A DNA stretch of 64,000 nucleotides from Diphasiastrum complanatum (taxonomy: Eukaryota > Streptophyta > Lycopodiopsida > Lycopodiales > Lycopodiaceae), in the NCBI GenBank assembly GCA_029204225.1, contig CM055095.1, forward strand, positions 41,865,723 to 41,929,722. The letters run 5' to 3'. The position numbers were made by a program, and so were the translations under genes. Numbering within the stretch: position 1 is the stretch's first letter; each line of letters opens with the position of its first letter. The notes below the pieces were generated by a model. That model had not been told where the DNA came from. It saw nothing but the letters and a program-made list of their open reading frames with translations, and made no database searches. This document shows, one piece after another, positions 1-11,538 of the stretch.

Positions 1-821
1 GCATATGCTGGCTTTGAAGAATCAGTAGCAGCAGCAGTAGCTCCATCTGTATCCATAGCCACGATTGGAACTGTATCTAGTTGGGGTGGTGCAGCATCAA
101 TTTCCATAGCGGTGGTAGCTGCTACTTCGACTACTGGTGCAACGTCTAATGTAACCGGGATAGGAACAATCAGGACGCTGGAAAGATCAATAGGTTTTGG
201 AGCCAATATCCTTCCTATCAGCATGGTTTTCTCTTGCTCAGTTAGAATTTCAAAATGAGCGCACAATCGAAAAATATGTGCTCCAACTCTAGAAAACTTT
301 TGGTGTTTAATCCACCGCAAAAAAGCCTTGTATGTAATCCCGAAGCAAACTGGATTTCCCGCTAGCGCATCCAATATATAGCCAAAATTTTGTACCGAAA
401 TTGTTGCATCTGCATCCGTCAATAATATTGCTTGATTGGCATATTTACAGAATAACTTGAATGTGGTATCCCTAATCATCGAGATTTTGTATCCCTTCGT
501 GGGTACAAAACAAGTGCTTAGAAAATGGGCCGCTTCATCCACTGAATCTTTGTTTGTCGAAACAATCTTCCCATCCAATGGTAATCCGAGGGCTGTGCAG
601 AACATGTCTTCAATAATGGTGAAAAATTTGCCTCGCACATGTACATTGAAATCCACCTTAGAGATTGAGTGAATGGAGTTCATAAATTCAGTACTGACTT
701 TAGATAGGATGATTGATGGGTCCACTTTCAAATCACCCAACCTGCATCGATCCAAAAAGGACTGGATGAATGCACGTACTTTCCAGATGATAGTAGAACT
801 AGAGCTCGATCCAAAAGCCAT
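1..821 (-). CDS. Unknown open frame downstream of Gypsy D pol, incomplete at window edge
   Basis: An uninterrupted minus-strand frame begins with ATG at 821-819 and reads 273 codons to the window edge without a stop. I do not recognise the protein with certainty. The first 205 or so residues look globular and mainly helical, with a short VHVRGKFF stretch followed about 20 residues later by GLPLDGK. This loosely recalls the 'putative plant transposon protein' domain found in many plant retroelements. The last 65 residues are rich in Ala, Pro, Val and Asp, like a linker. No signal peptide or membrane segment is visible. It lies on the same strand as and downstream of element D pol, where an accessory or envelope-like frame would sit. 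It could instead be an independent transposon gene. Confidence 0.55.
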   Translation of the reverse strand, partial: MAFGSSSSSTIIWKVRAFIQSFLDRCRLGDLKVDPSIILSKVSTEFMNSIHSISKVDFNVHVRGKFFTIIEDMFCTALGLPLDGKIVSTNKDSVDEAAHFLSTCFVPTKGYKISMIRDTTFKLFCKYANQAILLTDADATISVQNFGYILDALAGNPVCFGITYKAFLRWIKHQKFSRVGAHIFRLCAHFEILTEQEKTMLIGRILAPKPIDLSSVLIVPIPVTLDVAPVVEVAATTAMEIDAAPPQLDTVPIVAMDTDGATAAATDSSKPAY

Positions 822-1770
822 TGCGTCGAATGATTGACGACAACTCCGTAGATCGCAATAGGGCACAATAAATCACTTTGATCACAAAGAGAGTGAGCGC
901 AGGAAAGCATGAACTCGTAGGAAGAAAGTGTAAGGAAGAAAAATGGAAAATAACTTTGTTATGCAGTAGCGATGTGGAGGGAATGATGACGTGGCATGGT
1001 GACATGACATCTGTCATTTCCATTTACGGAGGACATGCATGGCTCAGTGTTTCAAACTATGAATTGACAGATCAATCTTAACGACGGAAGACCGTTTGTA
1101 AAAAGAAAAAGAAATAATTAAGAAGAAACAATATCCGTTTTGATATGTGGGCGTACACACGCGTGAATAATGATCACGTGGCCATCATCTTTAATGGAGG
1201 AATACAAAAAGTAGGTCGAGAGATTCTCAAGAGATTCTCGAAAATATGCTAGAAAGATTCTAGAAAGTTTCGAGGAACCTTCTCGCAAGATCCTAGAAAA
1301 TGATACAGAAACTCACGAAAATTTCTCAAAAATTTTAGTAAGATACTAGAAAATTTCTTGAAACATTCTCAAAAATTGAATAAAATTATAACAATCACTC
1401 AAAAGGAAAATGCTAGAAAATTTCGCGAAAAATTGGAAAAAAATGCTAGAAAAGTTTTTAGAAAAATTGGAGAAAAATGCTAGAAATTTTTTTGAAAGTT
1501 GTCCATGAAAATTAAAACACGTTTTGATTTACAAATTGAGGGTCGCGAAAAATTCTCGAAAATACTTTTAAAATATCTTGAAAGATTGAGAGTAGTCTAG
1601 AAAATTTCTCAAAAATACTTTGAAAAATGTTGGAAGGTGGTAGAAAATTTCACGAATATTTCTCGAAGAGATAAAAGAAAAGTCACGAAAAATACCAGAA
1701 AAGATAAAAAATTTCCGATCAATTCTAGAAAAATACTAGAAAAGAATAAGAATAATAAAAAAAATTCTGG
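822..1770. repeat. A-rich degenerate repeat region between D pol and the unknown frame
   Basis: No gene is visible. From about 1195 to 1760 the plus strand is a loose array of short units of the kind AGAAAATTTCTCGAAAAA, repeating irregularly every 15-30 bases with much substitution. Variants such as CTAGAAAG, CTCGAAAA and CTAGAAAA alternate. The minus strand therefore reads T-rich with recurring TTTCTAG and TTTTCGAG. The stretch lies between the end of Gypsy D pol at about 1771 and the start of the unknown frame at 821, so it is probably an internal spacer of the element. From 822 to about 1195 I see nothing recognisable. Confidence 0.6.
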
Positions 1771-4700
1771 TCAAAAGTAGTATTTCTTGAGTCTGGACCC
1801 ATTAATATGTGTAGGTAATAGTTCATCTTCACGTGATTGAAGTTGTACAGAACCATTGTCAAACACCTCTATGACTTTATAAGGTCCAAGCCATCTCATA
1901 TGGAGTTTTTCGGGAAACTTTTGATGTCAACTGTCATATATCAATGCAAAGTCATCAGTTTTAAGATCACATTTTTTGATACGACTGTCATACTTCTTCT
2001 TCCTTTGTTCCTGGATTTCCTCCGTTAATTTTTGTGAATTCTCATGAGCTTCAGCTAGTTCTTTAATATTGGTCAACCTTTCGTTTATACATTTGGCATC
2101 TGTTCATTGAGCTTGAATACGAAAAGTTTTCACCTCAACTTCAATTGGCAAAATAGGATGCATACCATACGTAAGAAAATATGGCGTCTGCTTCGTCGTG
2201 ATCTTTTCTGTGTTACGATAAGTCCAGAGAACTGATGGTAACTTCTGATCCCAATCCGTTGCATGTGCAATAGTAATTTTGTTCAGGATCTTACATAAAA
2301 TTCCATTAGCTCTCTCTGTCAACCCGTTTGCTTTTGGATTGTACGGTGTCGTTTTTTAGTATTTGATCAAAATATATGTTGTCAGCAACCGTATGCTGTC
2401 ATTTAGAAAATGTGTTCCACAGTCACTTACTAGTTCAAGTGGACAACCATATCTTGTGATTATACTTTTGAATAAGAACGTCGCGACAGTTTTCGCATCG
2501 TTTCATTTCGTCGCCTCTGCTTCAACGTTCTTTGTAGCATAAGCCGTTGCAACTAGAATATAACAACATTTTGTATGTCGGGTAACAGATTTGATTGGAC
2601 CGACAAAGTCAATCTCCCACTTCTCAAATGGTGCAAGAGGCAGGATTGGTGTCAATGGCCAATTCATTGCTTTTGTAGGCTTACCAATCTCTGACATGGA
2701 TCACGTGAACGAATAAAATTTGATACATCTTTGAACATTGTTGGCCACCAGTGCTTGGCAGTCAATATCTTATTAACTATGTTCTTTAAAACAAAGTGTC
2801 CTCCAACATCTTCTGAGTGTAAGGCTTTAATGATTTTTTTAATGTCTTTAGTTTCGAGACATCTTCGTAGTTGACGATCAGCACCAAGCTTGTACAGAAC
2901 ATTGTTAATAATTGTATAAGGTGCTACCTTATATTGAAAAACTGTCTTTTTCTCCAAATCATAATCATCCGGATATATCTGATCTTTGAGATAAATAATG
3001 ATATCAGAATATAACAAATTTGTAGATGAAATCTCGAATAAATTTTCGTTTGGAAAATCATCATTGATTGGTTTTTTAACTTTTCCCGTGCTAAGTCATG
3101 ATAGATAATCAACATTCATATGATATTTTCCTTGACGAAGCTGTACTTGATAAGTGAATTCCTGCAGAAGTAGAACCCATCGAGCAATTTGTCCTGATAG
3201 ATTTGGTTTATTCACAAGATATTTTAGAGCATAGTGATCAACATGAAAAATAAATGCATATCCCAGCCAATAATGCCGAAATTTCTTAACAATGAAAATC
3301 ATTCCAAGTGCTTCCTTTCTATAGCTGAATAATTCTTCTCTGAGGCACTGAGCTGTCGACTCGCATAGTAGATGGGATGATCTTTCTTCTAATCGTCCTT
3401 CTGGCTCAGACAGACGCCAATAGAAAATGCAGAAACATCAACATAACTATGAAATAAATTAGCCCAGTTGGGTGGTCTCAGAATAGGAGCATTGATCAAC
3501 ATTTGCTTAAGTTCTTCAAATGCTTTCTGCTGTTCATTTGTCCACAAGTATTCCACTTGTTTCTTGAGTAGATGAACAATAGAAGCACGATTTTGAATAA
3601 ATCTCCGATAATAGCTGACATGTCCTAAGAAATCTCTTAGTTCACGTAAATTGATTGGTATATCTTTATAAACTCGACTTTATCTTTGTCGACTTCTATT
3701 CTTCTATTATATATTCTGTGTCTGAGTAATATTCCTTCTTTCATACCAAAAAAACATTTCTCTAAATGAAGGGATAAGCAAGTATCTCGACACCGTTGCA
3801 ATGTTAGTTTCAGCTTCTATAGGTGTGTCTTTATATCACTATATACACAGAAATCATCAATAAATATTTCGAGAAAAGTTCTTAGGAAGGCAGCGAAAAT
3901 TAACATCATGATTCGCTGAAAAGTCGTTGGTGCGTTACAAAGACCAAAGCGCATTTTGTTGTAGGCATAAGTGCCCCAATCCGTAGTGAATGTGGTCTCT
4001 GAACGATCCTCCTTTCGCACTCCAACCTGATTATAACCAGAGAAACCGTCATAGAAACTGTAATGCTCTTGACCAGCAACCTGATCTAAGATAGAATCAG
4101 TGAAGGGCAAAGGATGATGATCCTTCCTTGTGGCAACATTGAGCTTGCGGAAATCCTGGCATATTCGAATTTTGCTAGTCTTCTTCTTTGGAATGACAAC
4201 AATGGATGAAACCCATTCACTGCTTAAGACGGGATGGATAATACCTGCCTTATGGTGCTTGTTGAGTTCGTCCTTAACCATGAGGGAGTACTTTGGATTG
4301 AGATGATATTGTCTCTATCGAACATGTATAGTGCATCTTCCTTAAGGTCAATATGGTGCTCTCTGAATTCTGTAGGTATACCTTTCAAAACGTCGAGCGA
4401 CCAGACAAAAACATCTTGATACTCCTTCAATAATTCTGTGAATTCCGCCAATTCCGATTCTCCAAGTGACTTTGAAACATGCACAAATCTGCCAGGTGCA
4501 AGTTCAATTAGTTTAGTAGAATCTGGTAATATGATACCTTCTGTCATACTAGCCTTGGTGTGGCCATGAATTTCACGCATGGTTGACTCCGTAGATGTGT
4601 TCTTGTCATCAGCCTGGTTCTTGTTACCAGATTCATGTTCAGATTCGTCACTCGAATCATCAGACTTTTTCGAGTTCTTGTTTGCAACTTCAATTTCTTC

Positions 4701-5111
4701 AATCGAAACATCTGCTTTAGTGTTGTAGGCATTGAAGAATTCTTCTTCGTCAGCATTCTCATAACATTCGAAATATTGCACTTCGATGTCAGATGCATTA
4801 GAAAAAATATTTAAGGCATAAGAAGATTCTTCTGAGGTAAAACTGGTGTCAGACAAAGGAGTTTTACCTTCATATTTGTCACGGCTCCAGGTGATTATTT
4901 GTTCTGCTGGCTTACCTCGACTATTGGTCTCACCAGTCTGAAATCTAAACTCTCTGGATTTCCAATGAACACTTGCGTTTGATTGATAAAGCCAGGGCCG
5001 TCCAATTAGCACAGAATAAGATGACAAACCAAGTGGTTTGATAACTATGAAATTCATTGTAAAAGGTTTGGCTTGAATGTAAACAGTGACATCCTTCAGT
5101 TCTCCAACTGA
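1771..5111 (-). pseudogene. Gypsy D pol (protease end, RT, RNase H, integrase), decayed
   Basis: Domain order along the minus strand: protease C-terminus (5111-4960, ending in the conserved VLIGRPWL); an acidic Ser/Glu linker (about 4850-4560); RT (about 4380-3820) with QDFRKLN, FGLCNAPTTFQR and catalytic FIDD; RNase H (about 3440-3100) with ASRQLSASEKNYS and a DHYALKYL stretch; zinc-binding integrase N-terminus (about 2850-2690); integrase core start with DFVGP (about 2610); late integrase core at 2322-2104; and a C-terminal GPY/F-like module with WLGPYKV, ending at about 1771. The frame is broken by several stops and shifts, including between RT and RNase H (3810-3440) and within the integrase core (2500-2330). 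No intact polyprotein is possible. The catalytic part of the protease is lost at the truncation. Confidence 0.85.
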
Positions 5112-5556
5112 TAGTGGGGGGCCCTAATGCTGCCAAGACGATCTCCAGTGGCCGTGGACAGCCGTGGAGAGGCAAGGGAATTGGATCATATCCAAGGAGG
5201 GCGTCCAAAACCCTAGCTATGGTGATGGTGAAGAAAGAAAGCAAAGAGAGAGAGGAGGAGCTCGTGGCTCAGCTCGCGCACGTTAAACAAGATGATCTCA
5301 TAGCGCTTCTAAGTGTCCAGCGCATGAAAGGGATGAAGTCAGCATGCATGAATGTACATAATCGTCGGATTATGGTCCACGTTGATCAACAATGGAGATC
5401 GCGAGCTGGAGGACGAAGCAAGGCCGTTGGATGTAAGCCAAGCCATGGGATGGGCTTGAAGTGGGCCTTTGAAGATTTGAAGGCCATTTTTGAAGGTTTT
5501 TCATTAAAAATCTTCATGTGAAGTTCCAGTGAAGGGACTCAAAGTCCAAAATGGAC

Positions 5557-5890
5557 TTCACTTCATTAAAAATCTTCAAAATGAAGAATCAGTTCAAATT
5601 TGTAGGTCACCCTTTGGAAAGGGATAACTTTGGCTAGAGGGCATCTTTTTTGGCCATCCTTGGGCCAAAATGACCCCTGAAACTGGCTGCTCAGAGCCAG
5701 CAGACATAGCAATGTCACAGAGTAGGGACAAATATGTTTTGGAGAGTTTTTGTTACCATTCCATCGAGCGGAGTGCAGGTGACCTAGTGATGGGCTACAT
5801 TCGCTATTTGGATACAATAGGGCCGAATTTGGGGCGATTTTTTTGGCTGGTGAAACTTGCTACAAGGCAGTACAATGAGGCATTATTGCT
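5557..5890 (+). repeat. Dispersed repeat, copy 1
   Basis: About 330 bases that recur at 15667-15987 in the same orientation with moderate divergence. Shared landmarks in order: CTTCATTAAAAATCTTCAAA, AACTTTGGCTAGAGG, CATCGAGCGGAG / TATCGAGCGGAG, GGTGACCTAGTGATGGGCTA, CGCTATTTGGATAC and TACAATGAGGCATTAT. No coding potential is conserved between copies. Sequence outside the block is unrelated, so this is a mobile or formerly mobile unit, or a leader segment shared by two elements. Confidence 0.75.
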
Positions 5891-8475
5891 TCGGAATCAT
5901 TATTACTTACTCTTGAGAGGGTGACAAGGTGTTTGGAAGTGGTAAATACAGTATGGAGACGAATGATAGCGGAATTGTGTGGAGATAGCTAGTATTGGCG
6001 ACGGAAGTGCAGTTCGAAGGCGTGACTACTCATCATTGGCAACAATTTTGAGAGGGCAAACAATCACAGGTGAGAGGTAGGCATGGTATGCCGATTACAA
6101 GTGAAAAATTCTTGTGATCAGGTTCAACTCTTGGGGTTCGAACCGACCAACGTCAAGTGGCGTTTTGGGAGAACGCTCTCACAGGCATGATCGGCAATGG
6201 TATTGTCGAGTCAGGTGATAGCTGCATTAACACATGCATCTATAGCTTGGAAATTTCTCTTTAGAAGGGAAATATGGGCTAGCTTGGAGGTACACACATA
6301 TTGGCGGTCACAGGTGACGAAAGTGCGAGGTGGTGCCAGTTGGAAGCCATTGGGCAAGATAGCAGACTTGCATTGGACGAGCTGTGTGTGGGACACGTAG
6401 AGGATGAAGAACGGGTCAATAATCACACTTTGGAGACTCTTGGAGAGTGGTGAGTGTGATGATTTTGCGGTTTTACAGTCGGTAAGTCAATTTTGATCAA
6501 GCCATTTTAGCTGTGGAGCAATGTATCAGGTTTGTCATCGAGGAGATACACTTCAACTGCCTATTCTGGGTAAGTCAAGTCAATTTGTCATATCATGATT
6601 GCATCAGGGATGCAGATTCCAGTGATGACAGGGTGCAGATCGTTTGGTTTGGGCCATGGAAGATCTCACAGGTTCACATGGAGGGATATTGGCATGCACA
6701 GTCATGTGAGGGACTTGATGGTGGCTTTGGAGTTCACATCTCAGTGTATTCTCAGGGAGTGGTTTGGAACCATTCAGAGGAGCAGCTTGGAGCTAGCTTG
6801 GGGGAATACAGATGGGCACTATAGGGTAGATGCTCAGATCTTTGTGATCAGGGATGGCATTGGAATATCTGATAGGGATAGCACTACAGGATGACATGGG
6901 ATAATCATCAAGGGGCAGCTATTTCATATTGGACTTGAGTCATTGGCATGGACAAGACTTACAGGTGCGATTCATAATGGAATCAGGAAGTTGCAAACAC
7001 AAATGGGCAAAGCGTGAAGCTTTGGAAGCCAGCTCTAGGTTGGAGAGTTGATGGAGATCACACGGGGTGTGATTGTAGGGCAAATACCATGATGGGTGTT
7101 TTGCTAGGGATCTACTGGACGGGACACTGATGGCGAGGACTTCATGGTGTGCTCATTTGGGAGTACAGGATGACATTACAGCAAGGGGCCAGTTTTGGAC
7201 ATTGGCATTGATGGGGAGACATCTATCATCACGGGCGTGGATAAGCTACCTATAACTTTCATGCATTTGGTTATATTTGCAGGAGTCTAGGCTTGGCACA
7301 TGTGTTGGAATTTCCATAGTGCAGATTCTCAGGTGGTGAGATCAGGGATAAGCCTAGAGGGAGTCACTTGCATTGGCATGGTGTCAGGCGACACATAGCC
7401 AGGGAGAACGAGCAGATGCTAGGAGCCAGGTGGAGCAGGTGATGCTTTGGAGTTCGACTTGTCTAGCGATTGAGTATGGTCACCAGGATCAGAGACATCA
7501 GGTGAGCATAGTATGTGGATGACGAGTCCATTTGGGTGGCACTCAAGGAGATGCTACAGTTGCTCAGGTATGATATGTCATTTGATGTATGGACGATGTT
7601 CTTCAGCTAGTGCATCATGTGTGATGACCTAGGGACGGATCATGCCTACTGTTGGAGTGTACCTGGGGTGGTACATATCCTGAGGGCACGAAGTGCATTA
7701 GGGGGTGATGTGGATCCAGCATGCCCATGGTTGTGAGCCAGCAGGGATGGAGATGGTTGCTCAAGGAGTGACAACTAATACTTTGGCGAGTGATCAGGTG
7801 AGCTGCATGGTTATATGCACAGTGATCTCCAGGTTGGCATCACATGTTGTTTCTATCCATCATTATTTGGTAAGCAGGATGTAGTTTTTGGTTAGATCCA
7901 GTTGGAGTCTAGTTGCACTACATGTGGACAGATTCTTGGGGAGCTATCAACGGGTAACCAAGGTCAAGAATAGGATATTTTGGCCCAAGCTCATAGGCGT
8001 CGATACCGAGCACTTAGCCGAAGACATGGTCACCAACTGCTGTGTATTCTACTACAAGCACCATGGCAATCCTGATCGCGTCGTCAGATATTTTGCGGAC
8101 AAGTATGGCCTGGTAGAATTTCTGATAGAACTCAAGGGGTTTTTGGGATCGAGGGCTACCCCCAATAGCCCTTGATATCAATAAACTATTGCGAACACAA
8201 GAAGACCACATCAATGTAGCAATGCTTTATTATCGTGTTGCACTCACTTTAGCCCTGCACGTTGATATGGTGGAGCTATGGAAAATCTACAACTTTCTAT
8301 AAGGTATGCTCCATTACTACAAACCAATGTCCTTCCTAAACAAATTATGGTGGCAAATGATGGAGGGCATCGGCACCACAATCTACCACTCTCGACAGCA
8401 ACAGTCTCGCCTCCAAAAAGCGCAAAAGATCCAGAAAGAAAAGGCTTCGATTAGTGTGGGACCACCAATCCAATA

Positions 8476-8488
8476 AGGAGGGGGATAA
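8476..8488 (+). other. Polypurine tract of element J
   Basis: An AAGGAGGGGGATAA-like purine run lies directly before a TGTTAG that opens an LTR-like segment. This is the expected primer site for plus-strand DNA synthesis in an LTR retrotransposon reading left to right. Confidence 0.6.
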
Positions 8489-9283
8489 TGTTAGCATCTG
8501 TGCTAACACAGAGAAGAATAAAACTCTGTGGCATGTGTTTTGTAAGTCCAGATACGAGTGTCTGTTAATAAACTTCTGCCATGGCATGTGTTTGTAAGTC
8601 CATGAGTGAAGCTTAAAAAAATAATAAAATAGTTTAAACTTAGATTTAGAACTTAGACTTAGGAAACTTAAGAATAGAAATATTTTGTCTTAAGTTTTTC
8701 TAAGTTAAGGAACTTTGAAGCTCTAAATCCTAAGTTAGAAGTTCTAGAAAGGCTAGAAATAGATTAGTTCCATAAGTTAGTGGATACTTATGGAAGACCC
8801 TCCTTGCCATAAAAGGCGAGGTATTTGCCTTGTAAATAACACTTTGATCTTATGCTAAATTAATCTCTATTTGAGAAATCATTCTATTTCTTTGTGTTTC
8901 CATTGGAAGGTGCATAGTTTGAGGGAAGGTGCTCGAGCCTCCTCTTGCCTCCTTTCATTGGTTTTTATTGTGACATGTTTTTAATCGCCTTATGATTAGT
9001 TTAGCCGCATTCTATCATTCTCAATCCCTTTGGGTGTTAATCTAGGATTTAGTTTAATCATCTTGCTAGTTGGGTAAGCCTTAGTAAGGTTTTGTATTTT
9101 GTCATCTTAGGTAGTTTCATTTCCGTTCCGAGCACTAATTGGGTAAGCCTTAGTGCTTCATCATTGTTCTTTATTTCTGCATTTCCGTTTGAAGCTTGGT
9201 AGAAACTTAAACGATCCTCTTTATACTACACCGCATCGTGAGTAGATCTAGCCAACACGCGCAAACAAGATTTACTTCCAACA
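8489..9283 (+). repeat. LTR of element J (3' LTR)
   Basis: The segment starts with TG immediately after a polypurine tract and probably ends at TCCAACA near 9283, about 795 bp. A TATA-like CATAAAAGG at 8808-8816 and A-rich signals downstream fit a U3-R-U5 layout. Its first 20 bases form a palindrome (TGTTAGC ... GCTAACA). The right boundary is uncertain because the terminal inverted repeat is imperfect. No second copy was found in the window. Confidence 0.5.
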
Positions 9284-11538
9284 ACTGTTGCGATAAACAG
9301 TTCAAAAATGCAGATTATTTTGAGAGAGTGATTTACTTAGAAGAAAAGAAAGGCAGTTAGGATGAGTAGGAGAAAGATTAAACTCCAACAGTTTGATCCA
9401 TGGTTTTGATTGCTCTTGATTGTGGGATCCAATATTGCTTTTCTAGATCAAGATCTTGTGACTAGTTTTGCAGTAGATAGATGTATCAATCAATCAATCA
9501 CTCTTGGAGCCTTATGTAGGTTCATTTATGGTCCTTTGTACTGTACTTTCAACAAATCTTGCCCTACTGATCCACTTATAAATTCCAACATTTAGTTGGC
9601 AGAAACCTCTCCTCTCCTATATTCAATCATCGTGGCTTGAGGGTGAAGCTGATTGAGAGTTGATCTTTACTTTCTATTTGGTTGGGTGGTTTGGCTCCAT
9701 AGCACTCCTTTTGGCGTTAGGGATCTATGCTTGGCATTCTTTACGCAACCAAATTTATTTGGTCATGTGGGAGCTATTGACTTAATGACCAAATTTTAAA
9801 TGCACATATATGAGGTGTTGGTTCAATATCTTTTAGTCTCTTATAATTGTTTAGATAGATGAATTAGTCTATCGTTCCAACGGTCAGGTATGGGGCCAAG
9901 ACTCCTTCAAATAAGCTTAAAAGTGAAAGCTAATTCTACACATATTTGATAGAAAGACATAATTGTTGCTTGAGATGGTAAAGTTTTGTTCCTCCACATA
10001 TTTAGGACAATGGTATGGATGTAAATTATTGACAACATTTGATTTGATGTTAAGGTTGTGACTGTCAATATTACATTTGGGCTAGAATTTTACTTTTGAA
10101 ATTTTGTATCCTACTTGTCACCATTCTACAACTTGGACATTGATCTACTCTAGTGATTCATTATCATCTCATGTTGCTCACATAAGGCAGTATATAGGTT
10201 TCTATATCTACTGTTTTTTTGGAATTTGTGTATGTTGTCACTCCCTCCATGCATGTGTGCAAAACAAACATTTAATATAGACTTTACATAGCTACAAGTT
10301 TTATGCCTATGTGATTGCTCTGATTTTCTCTTGAGTTTTTCTTTCAATAATGGGCACCTATTATGTGTTGGGAAACCTTGCTTAAGATTATGGGAACCCT
10401 GCTTCTGTGCAACATGTCCAACCAGCTATTATAGACAAGAATTTGGTAGTAAAAGTATTTCAAATGGTGATGTTTCTTCTTTCTTAATAGTAGGAAATCA
10501 AGAGATGGCACTTGAGGTTCAAGTAGCTTTTTCTAATCTAGAGCATTTTGCCCAATGCCAACTTGGTCAAAAACTTTTGGAACCTATACGAGAAACAATA
10601 TTCAAACTTTGATGAATATTTGAATCATGCACTTGCTTTATTCCAAATCAAACACTTTATGAAATCTCCAATGAGATCCTTATCAGTCTAATTTATGTAC
10701 TAGTGACCAAAAAAACAAGTTCCAATATCGTTGTGAGGAAATGTCCCAAACAAGGTGCATTGACTTAAAAAATTACACCTAATAGAAAAGATGTCATTGT
10801 TTATTAAGGGTTTAGGGTAATTTTAGGAGTAAACCTTGGGCAAAGGAAGGGAGGGAAGACTTGGACCCTAGTTAACCCCTCAAAAGAGGCTCTCAAGTAC
10901 TACAAACTCCATTGTCTAGAATTCATAAGCACTTTTATAATCTGGTTTGGAAGGGATAGAATCATGTTCTTGAGTTTGAACAAAGAACCTAGACTTCGAC
11001 ATGAAAATTTAAGTCGTCTGTACAGAGTAGAAATGCAGTCAACAATTTGGGAACTTGCATTTAACTGATCATGTTCAGGTTTTGCCAAATGCTAATTATT
11101 GTCAGTTCTGCAATAGGCTTGATCTTTTTACAGAAGTATAATACTTATGTGTGCAATTAAAGGCCTTAACCCCTTCAAGGCATACTCCATTTCCGCTTTT
11201 TGAAGTTTGCAACATGCTCCTCATTTCCCTTGAGAATCTTGTACTAGAAAATTCTGACTAAACTTTCTCAAATTGCTGAACTTCTGACATTAATGGATGC
11301 ATCTTAATAAATCAAAGCTTGAGGCAGGCTTTGGTATGAAGATCACACCACAGAAAGACTAATAGATTATGCTAGCTGCATTGAGTACTCTCTGAATTTC
11401 GCTAATTGTTCATCGTAGCATCTGCACCTGGAAGCCCATTTAATGGGATCTATTTTCTTATCCCTCTATTGCACAGATGAGATTGCCACTGCAAGCTATT
11501 TCTTTGTCAGAGCAATATAACATTCTATTTACGCTTTT
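9284..11538. other. Intergenic, 3' flank of CSP41b
   Basis: No gene is supported. A 93-codon plus-strand open frame (10331-10612) has no recognisable domain and is probably chance. A stretch around 9404-9565 looks like a diverged LTR end related to element G. The part nearest 11539 should hold the 3' untranslated region and polyadenylation signals of the minus-strand CSP41b gene, but no single signal stands out. Confidence 0.5.
9404..9565 (+). repeat. Relic of a G-family Copia LTR end
   Basis: Resembles the last 160 bases of the element G LTRs (ends at 53085 and 58166). CATTTATGGTCCTTTGTACTGTAC here corresponds to CATTTATGGTCCTTAGTACTGTAC there, and an upstream TAGATC...GACTAGTTT block is also shared. 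No polypurine tract, primer site or coding region of that family is adjacent, so it is an isolated LTR scrap. Confidence 0.4.

Larger units (their letters stand above)
1..5113 (-). mobile_element. Ty3/Gypsy element D, 5'-truncated
   Basis: A minus-strand Ty3/Gypsy element. It begins abruptly at about 5113 inside the protease and continues through RT, RNase H and integrase to about 1771, then a spacer and an accessory open frame that reaches the window edge. Gag, primer-binding site and 5' LTR are missing. The 3' LTR, if present, lies outside the window. The breakpoint at 5113 abuts a plus-strand repeat of a different family. It resembles elements H and C in the RT and protease, so the three are related but not identical lineages. 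Confidence 0.75.
5114..8488 (+). mobile_element. Decayed LTR-retroelement interior (J), plus strand
   Basis: A 3.4-kb stretch without convincing genes that leads on the plus strand into a polypurine tract and an LTR, so it is read as the interior of an LTR element or several overlaid fragments. It contains one copy of a repeat (5557-5890) shared with 15667-15987. The best open frame is 7888-8175. It has a short FWPK stretch followed by spaced Cys residues that faintly recalls the zinc-binding start of a retroviral-type integrase, but the pattern is incomplete. A further open stretch (8166-8300) follows in another frame. No 5' LTR was found. Confidence 0.4.

Noticed and set aside
799-1081. Small open frames on both strands around 728-1081
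   Set aside because: They overlap the start region of the long frame at 1-821 in other phases and show no domain.
1837-2028. 63-codon plus-strand open frame
   Set aside because: Antisense to the integrase C-terminal module of element D, which is clearly on the minus strand.
5114-5521. 135-codon plus-strand open frame
   Set aside because: Lys/Glu-rich start but no recognisable domain, lies inside decayed retroelement sequence, and is not shared with the second repeat copy.
6118-6160. GGGTTCGAACC resembling a tRNA T-arm
   Set aside because: The flanking bases do not form a T-stem and no anticodon or D-arm can be folded upstream.
10331-10612. 93-codon plus-strand open frame 3' of CSP41b
   Set aside because: No motif, no splice or promoter context; length is within chance for AT-rich DNA.
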